DNA of 64,000 nt from positions 73,225 through 137,224 of the forward strand of contig JAENZE010000011.1 in assembly GCA_016841425.1 (NCBI GenBank), in the 5' to 3' direction. The number at the start of each line of letters is the position of its first letter. Within the stretch, counting starts at the first letter, position 1. A program made the translations under genes and the position numbers. Shown here in pieces: positions 1 through 8,674 of the stretch. The DNA is from Syntrophomonas sp. (GTDB lineage Bacteria > Bacillota > Syntrophomonadia > Syntrophomonadales > Syntrophomonadaceae). Below the pieces are notes generated by a model, which was not told where the DNA came from, did not search any database, and was given only the letters and a program-made list of their open reading frames with translations.

Positions 1-122
1 ATAATGAAGATGGCGGAGAATGAATTCTCCGCTACATGGGATATGGTGATGTTGTAATAGGTTGGGCATGACTGCCGCTTGTCGGGAACCTGCTGGTAGG
101 GGAGAATGAATTCTCCGCTACC
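1..122. repeat. Palindrome-ended dispersed repeat, copy A
   Basis: The left palindrome (13-32) has arms GCGGAGAAT/ATTCTCCGC with a 2-nt centre. The right palindrome (about 98-119) is nearly the same. Between them is a core that includes GCATGACTG and GGAACCTGCTGG. The whole arrangement, including the preceding ATAATGAA, recurs at 1757-1877. It ends 12 bases before the stop codon of the minus-strand regulator gene. The size (about 110-120 bp), the palindromic ends and the lack of coding suggest a small non-autonomous element. It may continue left of the window. Confidence 0.75.
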
Positions 123-134
123 TAAATAAGGTTA

Positions 135-1367
135 TTATATGCCTCCCGGCTGCACTGCTTTAACACTGCTGTCAATATCCACCTGTTGATTACTGGAAAA
201 GCGCCGGAAATTAAATTTAATTCGGCGCATTACCAGGTCGGTGTTTTCCAGAGTAATCTCGGGCAGGAGAATAAGATACTGGGATTCGTTCCAGCGGCAG
301 ACTACATCCCCTTTACGCAGGCTGTTCAGGAGGGTTTCTTCCAGGCAGTTCATATCATTTCTCATCTGTACCAGGTCCTCATTTTCCCAGTTAGGCCAGG
401 ACAGGGTAAGCATGCCCAAAAAGACTGACTGCCCGGTACGTTCATTGCGTCGCACTTCCAGGTTGTATAGATAACGAAAAACATCACTGGTGCAGAGAAA
501 GGCAACGTTTGATTCAGGTATATCATACAGGCTGTTCTGAACCAGATGAAGGTCACGATTTACAGAATTGTTCTGAAATAAAATATTACGATACAAGTCT
601 CTCATAGAGGATGACATTTCTATACCCATCTCCCGGTAAAAGACTGAAGAGGTATATTCGTAATGAGACTGCGCCTGTCTTGATCGGCCAGCTGCAATTA
701 ATGCCCGCAGATAACGAAAGTGGAATTCTTCTTCAAAAAATTCGATAAGAAAGGCGTTCTCCAGAACTTCGATAATCTCTTCATTTCTTCCCTGATCATG
801 CAGAAGAGTGGTTAAATCAAGCACCAGTTGTATATAGAGATGATTGTAATAATTTCTTACCGGAATTACCCACTCGGCATAGGAAATTTCCGGCAGGTAA
901 TCTCCTTTATACAGCCTGGCTGCCTGTTGGTATTTTTCAATAGCGGAATTCGGATCTTTTTGAGTAATATGCACTGCTTCATTATATAAACTTTCGAATT
1001 CCTGAGCATCCAGCCAGTAATCGGTATTCTTATTAAGAGCATAAGCTCCGCCAGAAAAAATGATGCAGGAATTATCTTCTGGAGTATCTTTTTTGTCTAA
1101 AAGCATACGCAGTCTGTATATCTGGGTACGAAGCGCCTGTTTGGCATCAGTATAATCACGGTCCGGCCATAAATCTTCCATAATTGTTTCCGAATAAGTC
1201 GGTTTATCCCGTTTGGTAATAAAATATTTACATAATTCCCATATACGGTAGGAACGTTTATTTTCACCAGAAATTATATCACTGCCCCGGCGCACCATGA
1301 ATTGGCCCAGAGTCATAATCTCCAATACCCCATCTTTGTTTATTTTCTCTCCCCGAATATCATTCAT
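135..1367 (-). CDS. BTAD/SARP-like transcriptional regulator with degenerate GGDEF-like C-terminus
   Basis: A 410-residue soluble protein. Residues about 15-110 look like an OmpR/SARP winged helix (MTLGQFMVRRG then a basic LRTQIYRLRMLLDKK helix). Residues about 125-265 are the helical TPR-like bacterial transcriptional activator domain. Residues about 285-400 resemble a GGDEF fold in which the signature region reads RKGDVVCRWNESQYLILLP, so the GGDEF loop is lost and cyclase activity is not expected. The start is ATG with AGAGGT about 9 bases upstream. No target gene can be named from the context: the gene stands alone and ends beside repeat copy A. Family membership is fairly sure; the signal sensed is unknown. 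Confidence 0.75.
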   Translation of the reverse strand: MNDIRGEKINKDGVLEIMTLGQFMVRRGSDIISGENKRSYRIWELCKYFITKRDKPTYSETIMEDLWPDRDYTDAKQALRTQIYRLRMLLDKKDTPEDNSCIIFSGGAYALNKNTDYWLDAQEFESLYNEAVHITQKDPNSAIEKYQQAARLYKGDYLPEISYAEWVIPVRNYYNHLYIQLVLDLTTLLHDQGRNEEIIEVLENAFLIEFFEEEFHFRYLRALIAAGRSRQAQSHYEYTSSVFYREMGIEMSSSMRDLYRNILFQNNSVNRDLHLVQNSLYDIPESNVAFLCTSDVFRYLYNLEVRRNERTGQSVFLGMLTLSWPNWENEDLVQMRNDMNCLEETLLNSLRKGDVVCRWNESQYLILLPEITLENTDLVMRRIKFNFRRFSSNQQVDIDSSVKAVQPGGI

Positions 1368-1666
1368 AACTCATATACCTCTGATAGAATAACCTCATCG
1401 TAAGATTAAAATACCCGTCCAGGTATAGAACAGGCAAACATTGTTTTTATTATCGTAGAACAAAGTATTAAACTTCATTGAATTTAACTATTGTTAAGCT
1501 AAACTATCAATTCGATTGTATCTCCAGAAATACCTTCCTGAAAAGGCAAAAAAACCATAGAAATAATACAAATTTAGCAGTAAATATCGTGAAAAAACAT
1601 TTTTGTCACCTGAAAGAGTGATATTTTGTCCGGAGCAGCATATTAAAACTTGGAACAGGTGATATT

Positions 1667-1711
1667 ATGAGCTATAGCCTGCTGGATAGAATGCAGGAAA
1701 AGTGGAAATAA
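1667..1711 (+). CDS. Possible 14-residue micro-ORF
   Basis: ATG preceded by AGGTGAT at a suitable distance opens a 14-codon frame (MSYSLLDRMQEKWK) ending in TAA. It would make a short amphipathic peptide. It is too short to judge by composition, and no promoter is clear upstream. It could equally be a relic or chance. Confidence 0.2.
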   Translation: MSYSLLDRMQEKWK

Positions 1712-1756
1712 TACGGAGTTCAGATTGGGAAACTAAATATCTGCCGTAGTCATCGG

Positions 1757-1877
1757 ATAATGAACGAGGCGGAGAATGAATTCTCCGCTACATGGAGGTG
1801 GTAATGTTGTCATCGGTTGCGCATGACTGTCGATGGTCTGGAACCTGCTGGCAAACAGAATTAATTCTCCGTTACCC
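1757..1877. repeat. Palindrome-ended dispersed repeat, copy B
   Basis: Aligns with 1-122 from the leading ATAATGAA to the trailing TTACCC. The left palindrome (1769-1788) is intact and identical in its arms. The right palindrome has decayed to AGAATTAATTCT (1857-1868). The core shares GCATGACTG and GGAACCTGCTGG with copy A with scattered substitutions, so the copies are related but not recent. Confidence 0.75.
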
Positions 1878-2100
1878 AGGGGACCACAATTTGCAGCTGA
1901 TGAATCTGTGGATGTAGCTGAGACGTACAATAAAAAAGCGGAAGGCTTAAGGTCGGCCATAATGTGAGAGGGGCTGTATGCAATCCTAACAGCAAGCCCC
2001 TCGCTTCTAGTATTACTTTCCTGAATTATGACAGGTGAGCACGACTCCCTGAAGAAATGGCAAATGAAGAAGGCTCCTGTTATGTTCATTTGTTTCGTTT

Positions 2101-2316
2101 TTAGTATACCATTACATCAATGGTATTCTGTTTCAATTTGTAGTTAGAGCACAAGCTCTCCGTATCCGGGTTATCGGTTGCATACTGAATCTCCACCATT
2201 CCGATATCATCCAAAGGTGAATCGACTTCAATACTATCCAGAGAGCAAATACCTCCGCCCCAGTACTCACAGGTTGAAACCCGGCAGCGAATGGTCTGGC
2301 TACCTTCTTTAGTCAT
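2101..2316 (-). CDS. DUF1540-type small cysteine protein
   Basis: A 71-residue protein with the DUF1540 pattern: C11-x4-C16-x6-C23 followed by an I-E-V segment (CRVSTCEYWGGGICSLDSIE) and a fourth cysteine near residue 56. In this family the cysteines are thought to bind a metal, and members are common in spore-forming Clostridia; the function is not established. The start ATG has AGGGGTG about 7 bases upstream. It is a single gene between two non-coding stretches, with no partner visible. Confidence 0.75.
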   Translation of the reverse strand: MTKEGSQTIRCRVSTCEYWGGGICSLDSIEVDSPLDDIGMVEIQYATDNPDTESLCSNYKLKQNTIDVMVY

Positions 2317-2840
2317 GTATAAGCACCCCTATCTTTTTTGAATAGGATGCACGTACTGCAAGCTATTTATCCGCCAAAATCAACAGTCTATTAATAAAGG
2401 CAATAATTTCCTTAGTATCCTGGCTGGCCTTCGGGGGATAGGAGGTTGCTTATTTAATTCCGCTTAAAAACTGAGCCTGTTATATGCCTGAATAAGGCTC
2501 TCCCCGGTGATAAGACCCAGAAAAGGGGGAGCGCGAGTGTCTTTTCCTTGATACTGTCCAAAAGGATCTTGGCGGCAGGGATTTTATAGAAAATAAAGAA
2601 TAGAATACTAACGGATTAATTATCAGCGATGCTAATCAACAGTATAGGAATATGTTTTATTTGTAAAATGACCGGGTTATAGGGTAGAAGTCAGGCGTAC
2701 CTGTATATGAGTATAAGAACGACGACTAACCGCCTGCGTTCAGAGAGGGAACCTGTCGTTCCCGGAGATGAAAATCACCCGATCTTGAAGGGAACCGTCC
2801 TCAAGTATCGTTTTTAACCTTTTTTAGGAGGGGCATATGG
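2317..2840. other. Structured 5' region upstream of the sigma-54 activator
   Basis: No gene seen. There are several stems. GAGCCT/AGGCTC and CTCCCC/GGGGAG lie around 2465-2540. Three more come just before the gene: CAGGCG 2692-2697 with CGCCTG 2731-2736, GGGAAC 2747-2752 with GTTCCC 2758-2763, and CTTGA 2784-2788 with TCAAG 2801-2805. A T-rich run and the ribosome site follow. The last stem contains GGGAACCGTCC, which resembles the REP family found elsewhere in the window. I could not match the region to a known riboswitch class. Confidence 0.4.
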
Positions 2841-4262
2841 TTGAGTGATTTAGTTAGTTTTGAGCATCATCAAAAAAGTATGCAGATTAAACTTGATCGG
2901 CTGCAGTATCTTAATAGTGCGTATGTTGATATTTTTATGCATATGCCGGATGGAGCCATTATAGTTAATCCGAAGGGAAAGATTAAAGAGGTTAACCTGG
3001 CAGCGCAAGCAATTATGGGTCAAAGTCTGCAGGAAATGCAGGGAAAAAACGTGAGTGAATACCTGGGGATGAATATCCCACATATTAGGGCTATGCTGGA
3101 GAATGGCCAATCTTACCGGGATGTGGAGTTGTTAATACCGGGGCAGGAACGCAACCTGCATGCGGTTATCTCTGGCATACCATTTAGAAATAAGGGTATT
3201 ATCAGGGGAGGAGTTATATACCTTAGTCCTATAGAAAAGATTCACCTCCTGGTCAATAGATTCACCGGGGCTCGGGCCAGTTATTCTTTTAATGATATTA
3301 TTACTGTTAGTCACAGCATGACAGAGGCTATACACCTTGCTAAAATGGCAGCTGCCAGTGCCAGTAATGTTCTGCTGGAAGGGGAGAGCGGTACCGGCAA
3401 AGAAGTGTTCGCACAAGCTATACATAGTGAAAGTCAGCGAAAAAACGGCCCGTTTGTAGCAGTGAACTGTGGTGCTATCCCGAGAGAATTGGTCGGGAGT
3501 GAGCTCTTCGGTTACATTGAGGGTGCATTTACAGGAGCACGTAAGGGTGGCAGCCCCGGGAAATTTGAGCTGGCCACCGGGGGCACTCTGTTTCTGGATG
3601 AAATCGGGGACATGCCTCTGGAACAGCAGGTGACTCTTCTGCGAGTACTGCAAGAAAAAAATATTACCCGTATAGGGGACAGTCGGACAATTCCAGTTGA
3701 CGTAAGGGTTATCTGTGCTACCAACAAAAATCTATGGCAGGAAGTTGAAACCGGCAACTTCAGAGTCGACCTGTATTACAGATTGAACGTAATTAATATC
3801 GATATTCCTCCACTAAGACAGCGCAGAGAAGATATTATAGTATTGTTCGATTATTTTCTAAGCAAAATTCCTGCGGGTAAGGCACCTATAGAAGAAGAAC
3901 GAGGAAGAATTGAAGAATCTCTGCAGCAGTACAGCTGGCCTGGAAACATTAGAGAAATGCAGAATGTGGTAGAGAGAATGGTACATATGGCCGGCAGCCT
4001 TCCGGTTGGAGTAAAACATTTACCTCCTGAACTGCGTCGTACACCAGGTGAAGCAGTTAACAGTTATACAGCCGTTGATTCATCAGAGACAAGCATATAT
4101 GAAGCTCGGGAGAACCATAAGAAAGTCATGCAGGAGCAGGAACGGGATATGATAATCAACTTGCTCAAATATTTCCAGGGTAATATTAGTCGAGTAGCCC
4201 GTGAAATGGGGGTTAACCGCAGCACTATATATCGAAAAATGAAGCTTTACAAGATTAATTAA
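2841..4262 (+). CDS. Sigma-54-dependent transcriptional activator with PAS sensor
   Basis: A 473-residue enhancer-binding protein. Residues about 18-130 form a PAS domain ([16 protein letters not shown]). Residues about 155-395 form the AAA+ sigma-54 interaction domain, with Walker A GESGTGKE, the sigma-54 contact loop GAFTGA and Walker B-like [12 protein letters not shown]. The C-terminus (about 430-473) is a Fis-type helix-turn-helix ([20 protein letters not shown]). The start is TTG: AGGAGG lies 9 bases upstream, while the nearer ATG at 2837 reads only four codons to a stop. It is followed by a terminator and then a sigma-54-type promoter in front of hsp20, so it probably controls that gene. 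The ligand sensed by PAS is unknown. Confidence 0.93.
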   Translation: MSDLVSFEHHQKSMQIKLDRLQYLNSAYVDIFMHMPDGAIIVNPKGKIKEVNLAAQAIMGQSLQEMQGKNVSEYLGMNIPHIRAMLENGQSYRDVELLIPGQERNLHAVISGIPFRNKGIIRGGVIYLSPIEKIHLLVNRFTGARASYSFNDIITVSHSMTEAIHLAKMAAASASNVLLEGESGTGKEVFAQAIHSESQRKNGPFVAVNCGAIPRELVGSELFGYIEGAFTGARKGGSPGKFELATGGTLFLDEIGDMPLEQQVTLLRVLQEKNITRIGDSRTIPVDVRVICATNKNLWQEVETGNFRVDLYYRLNVINIDIPPLRQRREDIIVLFDYFLSKIPAGKAPIEEERGRIEESLQQYSWPGNIREMQNVVERMVHMAGSLPVGVKHLPPELRRTPGEAVNSYTAVDSSETSIYEARENHKKVMQEQERDMIINLLKYFQGNISRVAREMGVNRSTIYRKMKLYKIN

Positions 4263-4274
4263 AGTGTAGCATTA

Positions 4275-4312
4275 TGGCGCAAAATGCGTCACTGTACCAC
4301 AATGCGCATCAC
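4275..4312 (+). promoter_or_regulatory. Candidate upstream activator sites (tandem ATGCG repeats)
   Basis: Two related blocks, CAAAATGCGTCAC (4280-4292) and CACAATGCGCATCAC (4298-4312). The first overlaps an imperfect inverted repeat TGGCGCA/TGCGTCA (4275-4291). They lie about 100-140 bases upstream of the sigma-54-type promoter, the usual distance for enhancer sites of sigma-54 activators. Confidence 0.5.
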
Positions 4313-4366
4313 TTTTTAAATAAGATGAATTTAAACTCATAATATTAATACGATACTAAAAAAGAT

Positions 4367-4392
4367 CGCTCTGTAAGGGCGGGCTTTTTTTT
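4367..4392 (+). terminator. Terminator of the sigma-54 activator gene
   Basis: CGCTC (4367-4371) pairs with GGGCG (4377-4381) with one wobble, followed shortly by a run of eight T (4385-4392). It separates the activator gene from the hsp20 promoter. Confidence 0.65.
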
Positions 4393-4412
4393 GCTGGTTA
4401 GAAAACAATGAT

Positions 4413-4430
4413 TTGGCATATTAATTGCAT
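4413..4430 (+). promoter_or_regulatory. Sigma-54 (-24/-12) promoter for hsp20
   Basis: TTGGCA at 4413-4418 and TTGCA at 4425-4429 match the consensus TGGCAY-N5-TTGCA with the correct GG to GC spacing. It is 53 bases upstream of the hsp20 start and directly downstream of a sigma-54 activator gene. Confidence 0.8.
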
Positions 4431-4482
4431 ATATTATTTTTATCACTGAAAAATAAAGCTCAAAGCAAAGGAGGATGGGAAC

Positions 4483-4914
4483 ATGTTCGATCTAACGCCC
4501 TTTCGGAGAAGGAAGGAATTGGCAGAAAGCCTGTTCAACCCGGATTTGGTAAAAGATTTGTTTAGTGGTGATTTAATTAATGAACTGGGTATGAGTATCC
4601 GAGCAGATATAAAGGAAAGTGAAAATGAATATATAGTAGAAGCGGAACTGCCCGGAGTTAACAAAGAAGAAATAGTAGTCGAGTTTAAGGAAGATGTTCT
4701 TACCATCTCAGCCCAGAAGCAGAAAGATATAGATGAAGAAAAAGAAAACTATGTTCGTCGGGAAAGAAAACGAGGCAAAGTGAGCAGGAGCTTCTATGTA
4801 CAAAATATCCATAGTGAGGGAATAACGGCAGATTATAAAGATGGAGTTCTGAAAATTGTACTTCCTAAGATGAAGGAAACCCCTTCAGACAGCCACCGAA
4901 TAGAAATTAAGTAG
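4483..4914 (+). CDS. Small heat shock protein (Hsp20/alpha-crystallin)
   Basis: A 143-residue cytoplasmic chaperone that holds unfolding proteins. The alpha-crystallin domain covers about residues 40-143 (IKESENEYIVEAELPGVNKE near its start, DYKDGVLKIVLPK near its end), with a short N-terminal arm rich in FNP/FSG. AAAGGAGG lies 9 bases before the ATG. The preceding DNA has a sigma-54-type promoter and candidate activator sites, which is an unusual control for an Hsp20 (SigmaA with CIRCE/CtsR, or SigB, is more typical). The MORN gene follows 59 bases later and may be co-transcribed. Confidence 0.95.
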   Translation: MFDLTPFRRRKELAESLFNPDLVKDLFSGDLINELGMSIRADIKESENEYIVEAELPGVNKEEIVVEFKEDVLTISAQKQKDIDEEKENYVRRERKRGKVSRSFYVQNIHSEGITADYKDGVLKIVLPKMKETPSDSHRIEIK

Positions 4915-4973
4915 AACAAAGACGGCTTGCTGAATGACTATCTAGATAATGATAATGAGAGGCGGAATTACAA

Positions 4974-5294
4974 ATGGTAAGAATTGAGAATCTGACTTTA
5001 AGTAATAATATCATAGCCAACTATGAGGGAGAAGTTCAGGACGGTAAACCCCACGGCCTGGGAAATGCTTATTACAGAAGCGGGGGCAGATACGAAGGCC
5101 AATGGAAAGAGGGCAAACGCTGCGGTAAGGGTAAAGAATATTACCCGGATGGAACTCTTCGCTATGACGGTGAATGGGAAGATGGAGGCCGCAGCGGCCA
5201 GGGCAAATCATACTACACCGATGGAAATTTAGCTTATGAAGGTAAGTGGATTAATGATAGACCAGAAAATTTCCCCCGATCTACTTCCTTCTAA
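4974..5294 (+). CDS. MORN-repeat protein
   Basis: A 106-residue protein made of about four MORN repeats (G-x-x-Y-x-G-x-W pattern: GGRYEGQWKEGKRCGKGKEY, LRYDGEWEDGGRSGQGKSYY, LAYEGKWINDRPE). MORN repeats form flat beta sheets that often bind lipids or proteins; no enzyme domain is attached and there is no signal peptide. GAGAGGCGG lies upstream of the ATG. It sits between hsp20 and a strong terminator, so it is the last gene of the presumed sigma-54 transcript. The function in this setting is unknown. Confidence 0.88.
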   Translation: MVRIENLTLSNNIIANYEGEVQDGKPHGLGNAYYRSGGRYEGQWKEGKRCGKGKEYYPDGTLRYDGEWEDGGRSGQGKSYYTDGNLAYEGKWINDRPENFPRSTSF

Positions 5295-5371
5295 TATACA
5301 CTCTCACTCTCCGCACGTACCAACCGATAGAATTCAATACCCCCCCCCATCCCTATTACATCTCCATATAA

Positions 5372-5399
5372 AACCTGCCGAGCGCAGGTTGTTTTTTTT
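5372..5399 (+). terminator. Rho-independent terminator after hsp20-MORN
   Basis: AACCTGC (5372-5378) and GCAGGTT (5384-5390) form a perfect 7-bp stem with loop CGAGC, followed by G and eight T. A run of nine C lies just upstream (5340-5348). Confidence 0.92.
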
Positions 5400-5655
5400 G
5401 TATATTAAATTATATATTCTAATGAATTATTTTTGATTATACTGAATAATATGCAGGAATTTCTCACCAGAATATATAATGTGAAACCATTAGCATATTG
5501 CAACGCAAAACGGATAACACTCCAAATACATAATAAATTAAGATTCAAGGCAAATGCTGGCATGCCACGCCAAAATCTCTAAGATACTTAGCACCATTAG
5601 ATTATCATTATCGATTAAGGGACCATTGGACAATTAACAAGTAAGGAGGAATAAG
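5400..5655. other. Leader region of the glycine cleavage operon, no glycine riboswitch seen
   Basis: AT-rich, with a TATAAT at 5475-5480 that could be a -10 box but has no good -35. I looked for the glycine aptamer signatures expected before gcvT and did not find them. No ORF with a ribosome site is present. Confidence 0.4.
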
Positions 5656-6762
5656 ATGTCGTTAAAACAAACACCACTATATCCTATGCACCTCAAGTAT
5701 AACGGTAAAATTATAGATTTTGGCGGTTGGGAACTGCCGGTACAATATGAGGGTATGGGGATAATCAAAGAACACAATATGGTTCGTGAAAAGGCAGGAC
5801 TCTTCGATGTATCGCATATGGGTGAGGTTCTGGTCACCGGTGATAAGGCTGAGGAATTTGTACAAAGACTAGTTTCCAACGATATTAAAAGCATGCAGGA
5901 CTTTCAGGTTATCTATGGTCTTATGTGTTATCCCAGCGGTGGTGTGGTCGATGACCTTCTTGTCTACCGTTACAGTAACAGCAAGTATCTTCTGGTAATC
6001 AATGCTGCCAATGTTGAAAAGGACTTTGCGTGGATACAAGAAAACCTTATCCCGGGTGTAACGGCTGATAATGTATCAGACGAATATGCCCAATTAGCCT
6101 TACAGGGGCCCGCGGCCCAGGAAATATTGCAGCAGATTGTTGATGTTGACCTGGACAGTATCAGGTTTTTCTGGTTCAATCCTGAAGTTAAAATATCTGG
6201 AGTAGAATGCATTGTTTCTCGGACTGGATATACTGGTGAAGATGGATTTGAAGTATATGTCCGGCCCGAGGATGCAGTCTTTATCTGGGAAGAAATACTG
6301 CATGCGGGTGGAGAGCTGGTGAGTCCGGTTGGGCTAGGAGCCAGGGATAGCCTCAGGTTTGAAGCTAAACTGCCATTGTATGGGCAGGAGATAGATCAGG
6401 ACATTACGCCCCTGGAAGCAGGACTGGGCTTCTTTGCAAAACTAAATGGAGATGATTTTATAGGCAGGTCTGCTCTACTAAGTCAAAAGGAAGAAGGTTT
6501 AAAAAGAAGGCTGGTTGAGTTTTCGATGATTGGAAAGGGAATTCCTCGAGCTCATTATGAGGTGCAAAAAGATGGAGTTCATATTGGACATGTTACCACC
6601 GGATTGCATGCTCCCACCTTTAAAAAGCCTATCGGTCTCGCGCTGATAAACATTAATTATACAGAACCGGGCACCCGCCTAGATATCATGATCCGGGATA
6701 AAGCTATCGAGGCAGTAGTAGAACCGGGGATATTCTATAAGAAAAAGACTAAATCTAAATAA
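5656..6762 (+). CDS. gcvT: Glycine cleavage T protein (aminomethyltransferase)
   Basis: A 368-residue T protein. It moves the methylene group from the aminomethyl-lipoyl arm of GcvH to tetrahydrofolate and releases ammonia. Family features are visible: DFGGWELPVQYEGMGI near the N-terminus, FDVSHMGE, LALQGPAAQEIL, GYTGEDGFEVY near residue 190, and GARDSLRFEAKLPLYG in the folate-binding part, then the C-terminal barrel with GHVTTG. AAGGAGG precedes the ATG. First gene of gcvT-gcvH-gcvPA-gcvPB-lpdA. The length is normal. Confidence 0.97.
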   Translation: MSLKQTPLYPMHLKYNGKIIDFGGWELPVQYEGMGIIKEHNMVREKAGLFDVSHMGEVLVTGDKAEEFVQRLVSNDIKSMQDFQVIYGLMCYPSGGVVDDLLVYRYSNSKYLLVINAANVEKDFAWIQENLIPGVTADNVSDEYAQLALQGPAAQEILQQIVDVDLDSIRFFWFNPEVKISGVECIVSRTGYTGEDGFEVYVRPEDAVFIWEEILHAGGELVSPVGLGARDSLRFEAKLPLYGQEIDQDITPLEAGLGFFAKLNGDDFIGRSALLSQKEEGLKRRLVEFSMIGKGIPRAHYEVQKDGVHIGHVTTGLHAPTFKKPIGLALININYTEPGTRLDIMIRDKAIEAVVEPGIFYKKKTKSK

Positions 6763-6817
6763 TAGTTAAGCTTACCTGCTCAGAGATAGCGGAGTATCCG
6801 ATAATTTCAAATGTTTT

Positions 6818-6844
6818 ATCTCCCCAGCCATGAGTACGGGAGAT
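6818..6844 (+). other. Stem-loop between gcvT and gcvH
   Basis: ATCTCCC (6818-6824) pairs perfectly with GGGAGAT (6838-6844) around a 13-base loop. No T-run follows, so it is more likely an mRNA-stability or processing element that adjusts gcvT against gcvH than a terminator. Confidence 0.4.
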
Positions 6845-6895
6845 TTAGCAGTGATAATTTATCTGCATTAATAAAATTTAATGGAGGGGTTAGTA

Positions 6896-7279
6896 ATGAA
6901 TATTCCTAAGAAATTGCTGTATACCAGCGAGCACGAGTGGATTAAGGTTGACGGAGAAAGAGGTCACATAGGTATCACTGATTATGCTCAGCACCATCTG
7001 GGGGATATAGTATTTGTCGAACTGCCAGAAATAGGTGAAGAAGTTGCCATGGGTGAGTCTATGGGAGTAATCGAATCTGTAAAGGCCGTAGCCACACTTT
7101 TCAGTCCGGCGGGCGGAAGAGTAATAGAAGTCAATGATGAATTAGAGGAAGCTCCGGAGTTATTAAATGAAGACCCTTATGGAAACTGGATAGCCATTGT
7201 AGAGTTGAGTACCTCTGATGATCTGGATAAACTTATGTCCGCTGAAGAATACACAGCGTTCTGTGCCAATCTCGACTAG
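6896..7279 (+). CDS. gcvH: Glycine cleavage H protein (lipoyl carrier)
   Basis: A 127-residue lipoyl carrier that shuttles the aminomethyl group between P, T and L proteins. The lipoylated lysine is K63 in ESVKAVA. The N-terminus LLYTSEHEWIKV and the segment ITDYAQHHLGDIVFVELP are typical. I chose ATG 6896 rather than the in-frame ATG 6881 because GGAGGGG (6883-6889) overlaps the longer start and sits correctly for 6896, and the family starts here. It lies 133 bases downstream of gcvT with a stem-loop between. Confidence 0.97.
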   Translation: MNIPKKLLYTSEHEWIKVDGERGHIGITDYAQHHLGDIVFVELPEIGEEVAMGESMGVIESVKAVATLFSPAGGRVIEVNDELEEAPELLNEDPYGNWIAIVELSTSDDLDKLMSAEEYTAFCANLD

Positions 7280-7359
7280 TGTCAGCACCATCATCTTACG
7301 TAAAAGTTAAATTACTGGTATATGTCATGGAAAATTTTATTATTTAAGGAGGGAGTTCG

Positions 7360-8673
7360 GTGAAGTATACTCCTAATCCGCAATCTGTAGTAGAGGAAAT
7401 GCTGCAAACTATAGGATTAAAGAGCTTGGATGAATTATTCAGTGATATTAAAGCTGAAGTGAAAGTCCAAAATGCTTTGAATCTTTCCGAAGGAATGGGC
7501 GAGATGGAAATTCGTCGGAGAATGAAAGATCTGGCCGCCAGGAATCTTACTACAGAAGACTACCCATGTTTCCTGGGAGCCGGTGCTTATGATCATTATA
7601 TACCGGCAGCATTAGAACAGCTGTTGCTGCGTTCTGAATTCTACACCGCTTACACCCCCTATCAACCAGAAATAAGTCAGGGCATTTTGCAGTCTATTTT
7701 TGAATATCAGACCATGATATGCAAACTCACTGGAATGGAAGTGGCAAATGCTTCAATGTACGATGGGGGGAGCGCTCTGGCCGAAGCCTGTAATCTGGCC
7801 TGTACCAGCAGTAAAGGCCGAAAAAAGGTTATTATTTCGGACACGGTTCACCCTGAATATCTAGATATTTTAAAGGCTTACTCTCTTTCAGGGAGGATGG
7901 AAGTAGTGTTGATACCGGGTAAAGACGGAGCAGCAGATATCGACACTATGATCAAGGCAATCGATAGTGAAACTGCCTGTGCCGTGATTCAGCAACCCAA
8001 TTTCTATGGCATATTGGAAGAAGCTGAAGCTCTGGAAAAGGCAGTTCATGAAAACAAGAGTATGTTTATTATGGCCGTGGAACCAATTTCACTGGCTTTA
8101 TTGAAGTCTCCAGCCGAATGGGGTGCTGATATTGCAGTGGGAGAAGGGCAGCCCCTGGGAAACAGCCTGAGCATGGGAGGACCCTACCTGGGATTTTTTG
8201 CGGCCCGAAAAGACCTGATGCGTAAAATACCAGGCCGGATAGTGGGACAAACCAAAGATCTGGATGGCAAGAGGGCATATGTTTTAACCCTGCAGGCCCG
8301 TGAACAGCACATACGCCGTGAAAAGGCAGGTTCGAATATTTGCTCCAATGAAGCGCTCTGTGCCCTGGCGGCCAGTATGTATTTGACTTTTGTAGGTGAG
8401 AAAGGCCTTAAAGATATCGCAGTTCGCTGCCACCAACTGGCAGTATATGCTCAACAGCAACTGGAACAGGTTGGAATGAAATTAAAATTTAACAAGCCTT
8501 ACTTTATGGAATTTGCAGTTAAAGTCAATGATCCTGGAGCCGCTAATCGGAAACTGTTGGAAAATGGAATCATAGGCGGATACGAACTGGATGGTGCTCT
8601 GCTGCTGGCTTTCACCGAGAAGAGGACCAGAGAAGAAATCGACCAGCTGGTTGCAGTGTTAGGAGGGAAATAG
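7360..8673 (+). CDS. gcvPA: Glycine dehydrogenase (decarboxylating) subunit 1
   Basis: A 437-residue N-terminal half of the split P protein, which with GcvPB decarboxylates glycine and loads the aminomethyl group onto GcvH. Typical segments: [41 protein letters not shown] and [20 protein letters not shown]. The start is GTG with AAGGAGGG 7 bases upstream. It ends one base before gcvPB. The two-subunit P protein is the usual form in Clostridia and Bacilli. Confidence 0.97.
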   Translation: MKYTPNPQSVVEEMLQTIGLKSLDELFSDIKAEVKVQNALNLSEGMGEMEIRRRMKDLAARNLTTEDYPCFLGAGAYDHYIPAALEQLLLRSEFYTAYTPYQPEISQGILQSIFEYQTMICKLTGMEVANASMYDGGSALAEACNLACTSSKGRKKVIISDTVHPEYLDILKAYSLSGRMEVVLIPGKDGAADIDTMIKAIDSETACAVIQQPNFYGILEEAEALEKAVHENKSMFIMAVEPISLALLKSPAEWGADIAVGEGQPLGNSLSMGGPYLGFFAARKDLMRKIPGRIVGQTKDLDGKRAYVLTLQAREQHIRREKAGSNICSNEALCALAASMYLTFVGEKGLKDIAVRCHQLAVYAQQQLEQVGMKLKFNKPYFMEFAVKVNDPGAANRKLLENGIIGGYELDGALLLAFTEKRTREEIDQLVAVLGGK

Positions 8674-8674
8674 G

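Larger units (their letters stand above)
1368..2100. other. Long non-coding stretch holding repeat copy B
   Basis: Between the BTAD gene and the DUF1540 gene I see only a possible 14-codon ORF (1667-1711), repeat copy B (1757-1877) and a stem GAGGGGCT/AGCCCCTC (1968-1975 with 1995-2002) with a 19-base loop and no T-run. An open frame on the minus strand here runs through the repeat and has no family resemblance, so I do not call it a gene. Confidence 0.6.

Noticed and set aside
1733-2089. 118-codon minus-strand open frame
   Set aside because: It runs through repeat copy B, has no ribosome site and no family-like composition.
2660-2830. Riboswitch or T-box before the sigma-54 activator
   Set aside because: Stems are present but no known aptamer or T-box consensus could be matched.
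3132-3653. 173-codon minus-strand frame
   Set aside because: It lies wholly inside the sigma-54 activator gene on the opposite strand.
5340-5348. Run of nine C as a phase-variable tract
   Set aside because: It lies in the non-coding stretch between the MORN stop and its terminator, with no frame or promoter that slippage would switch.
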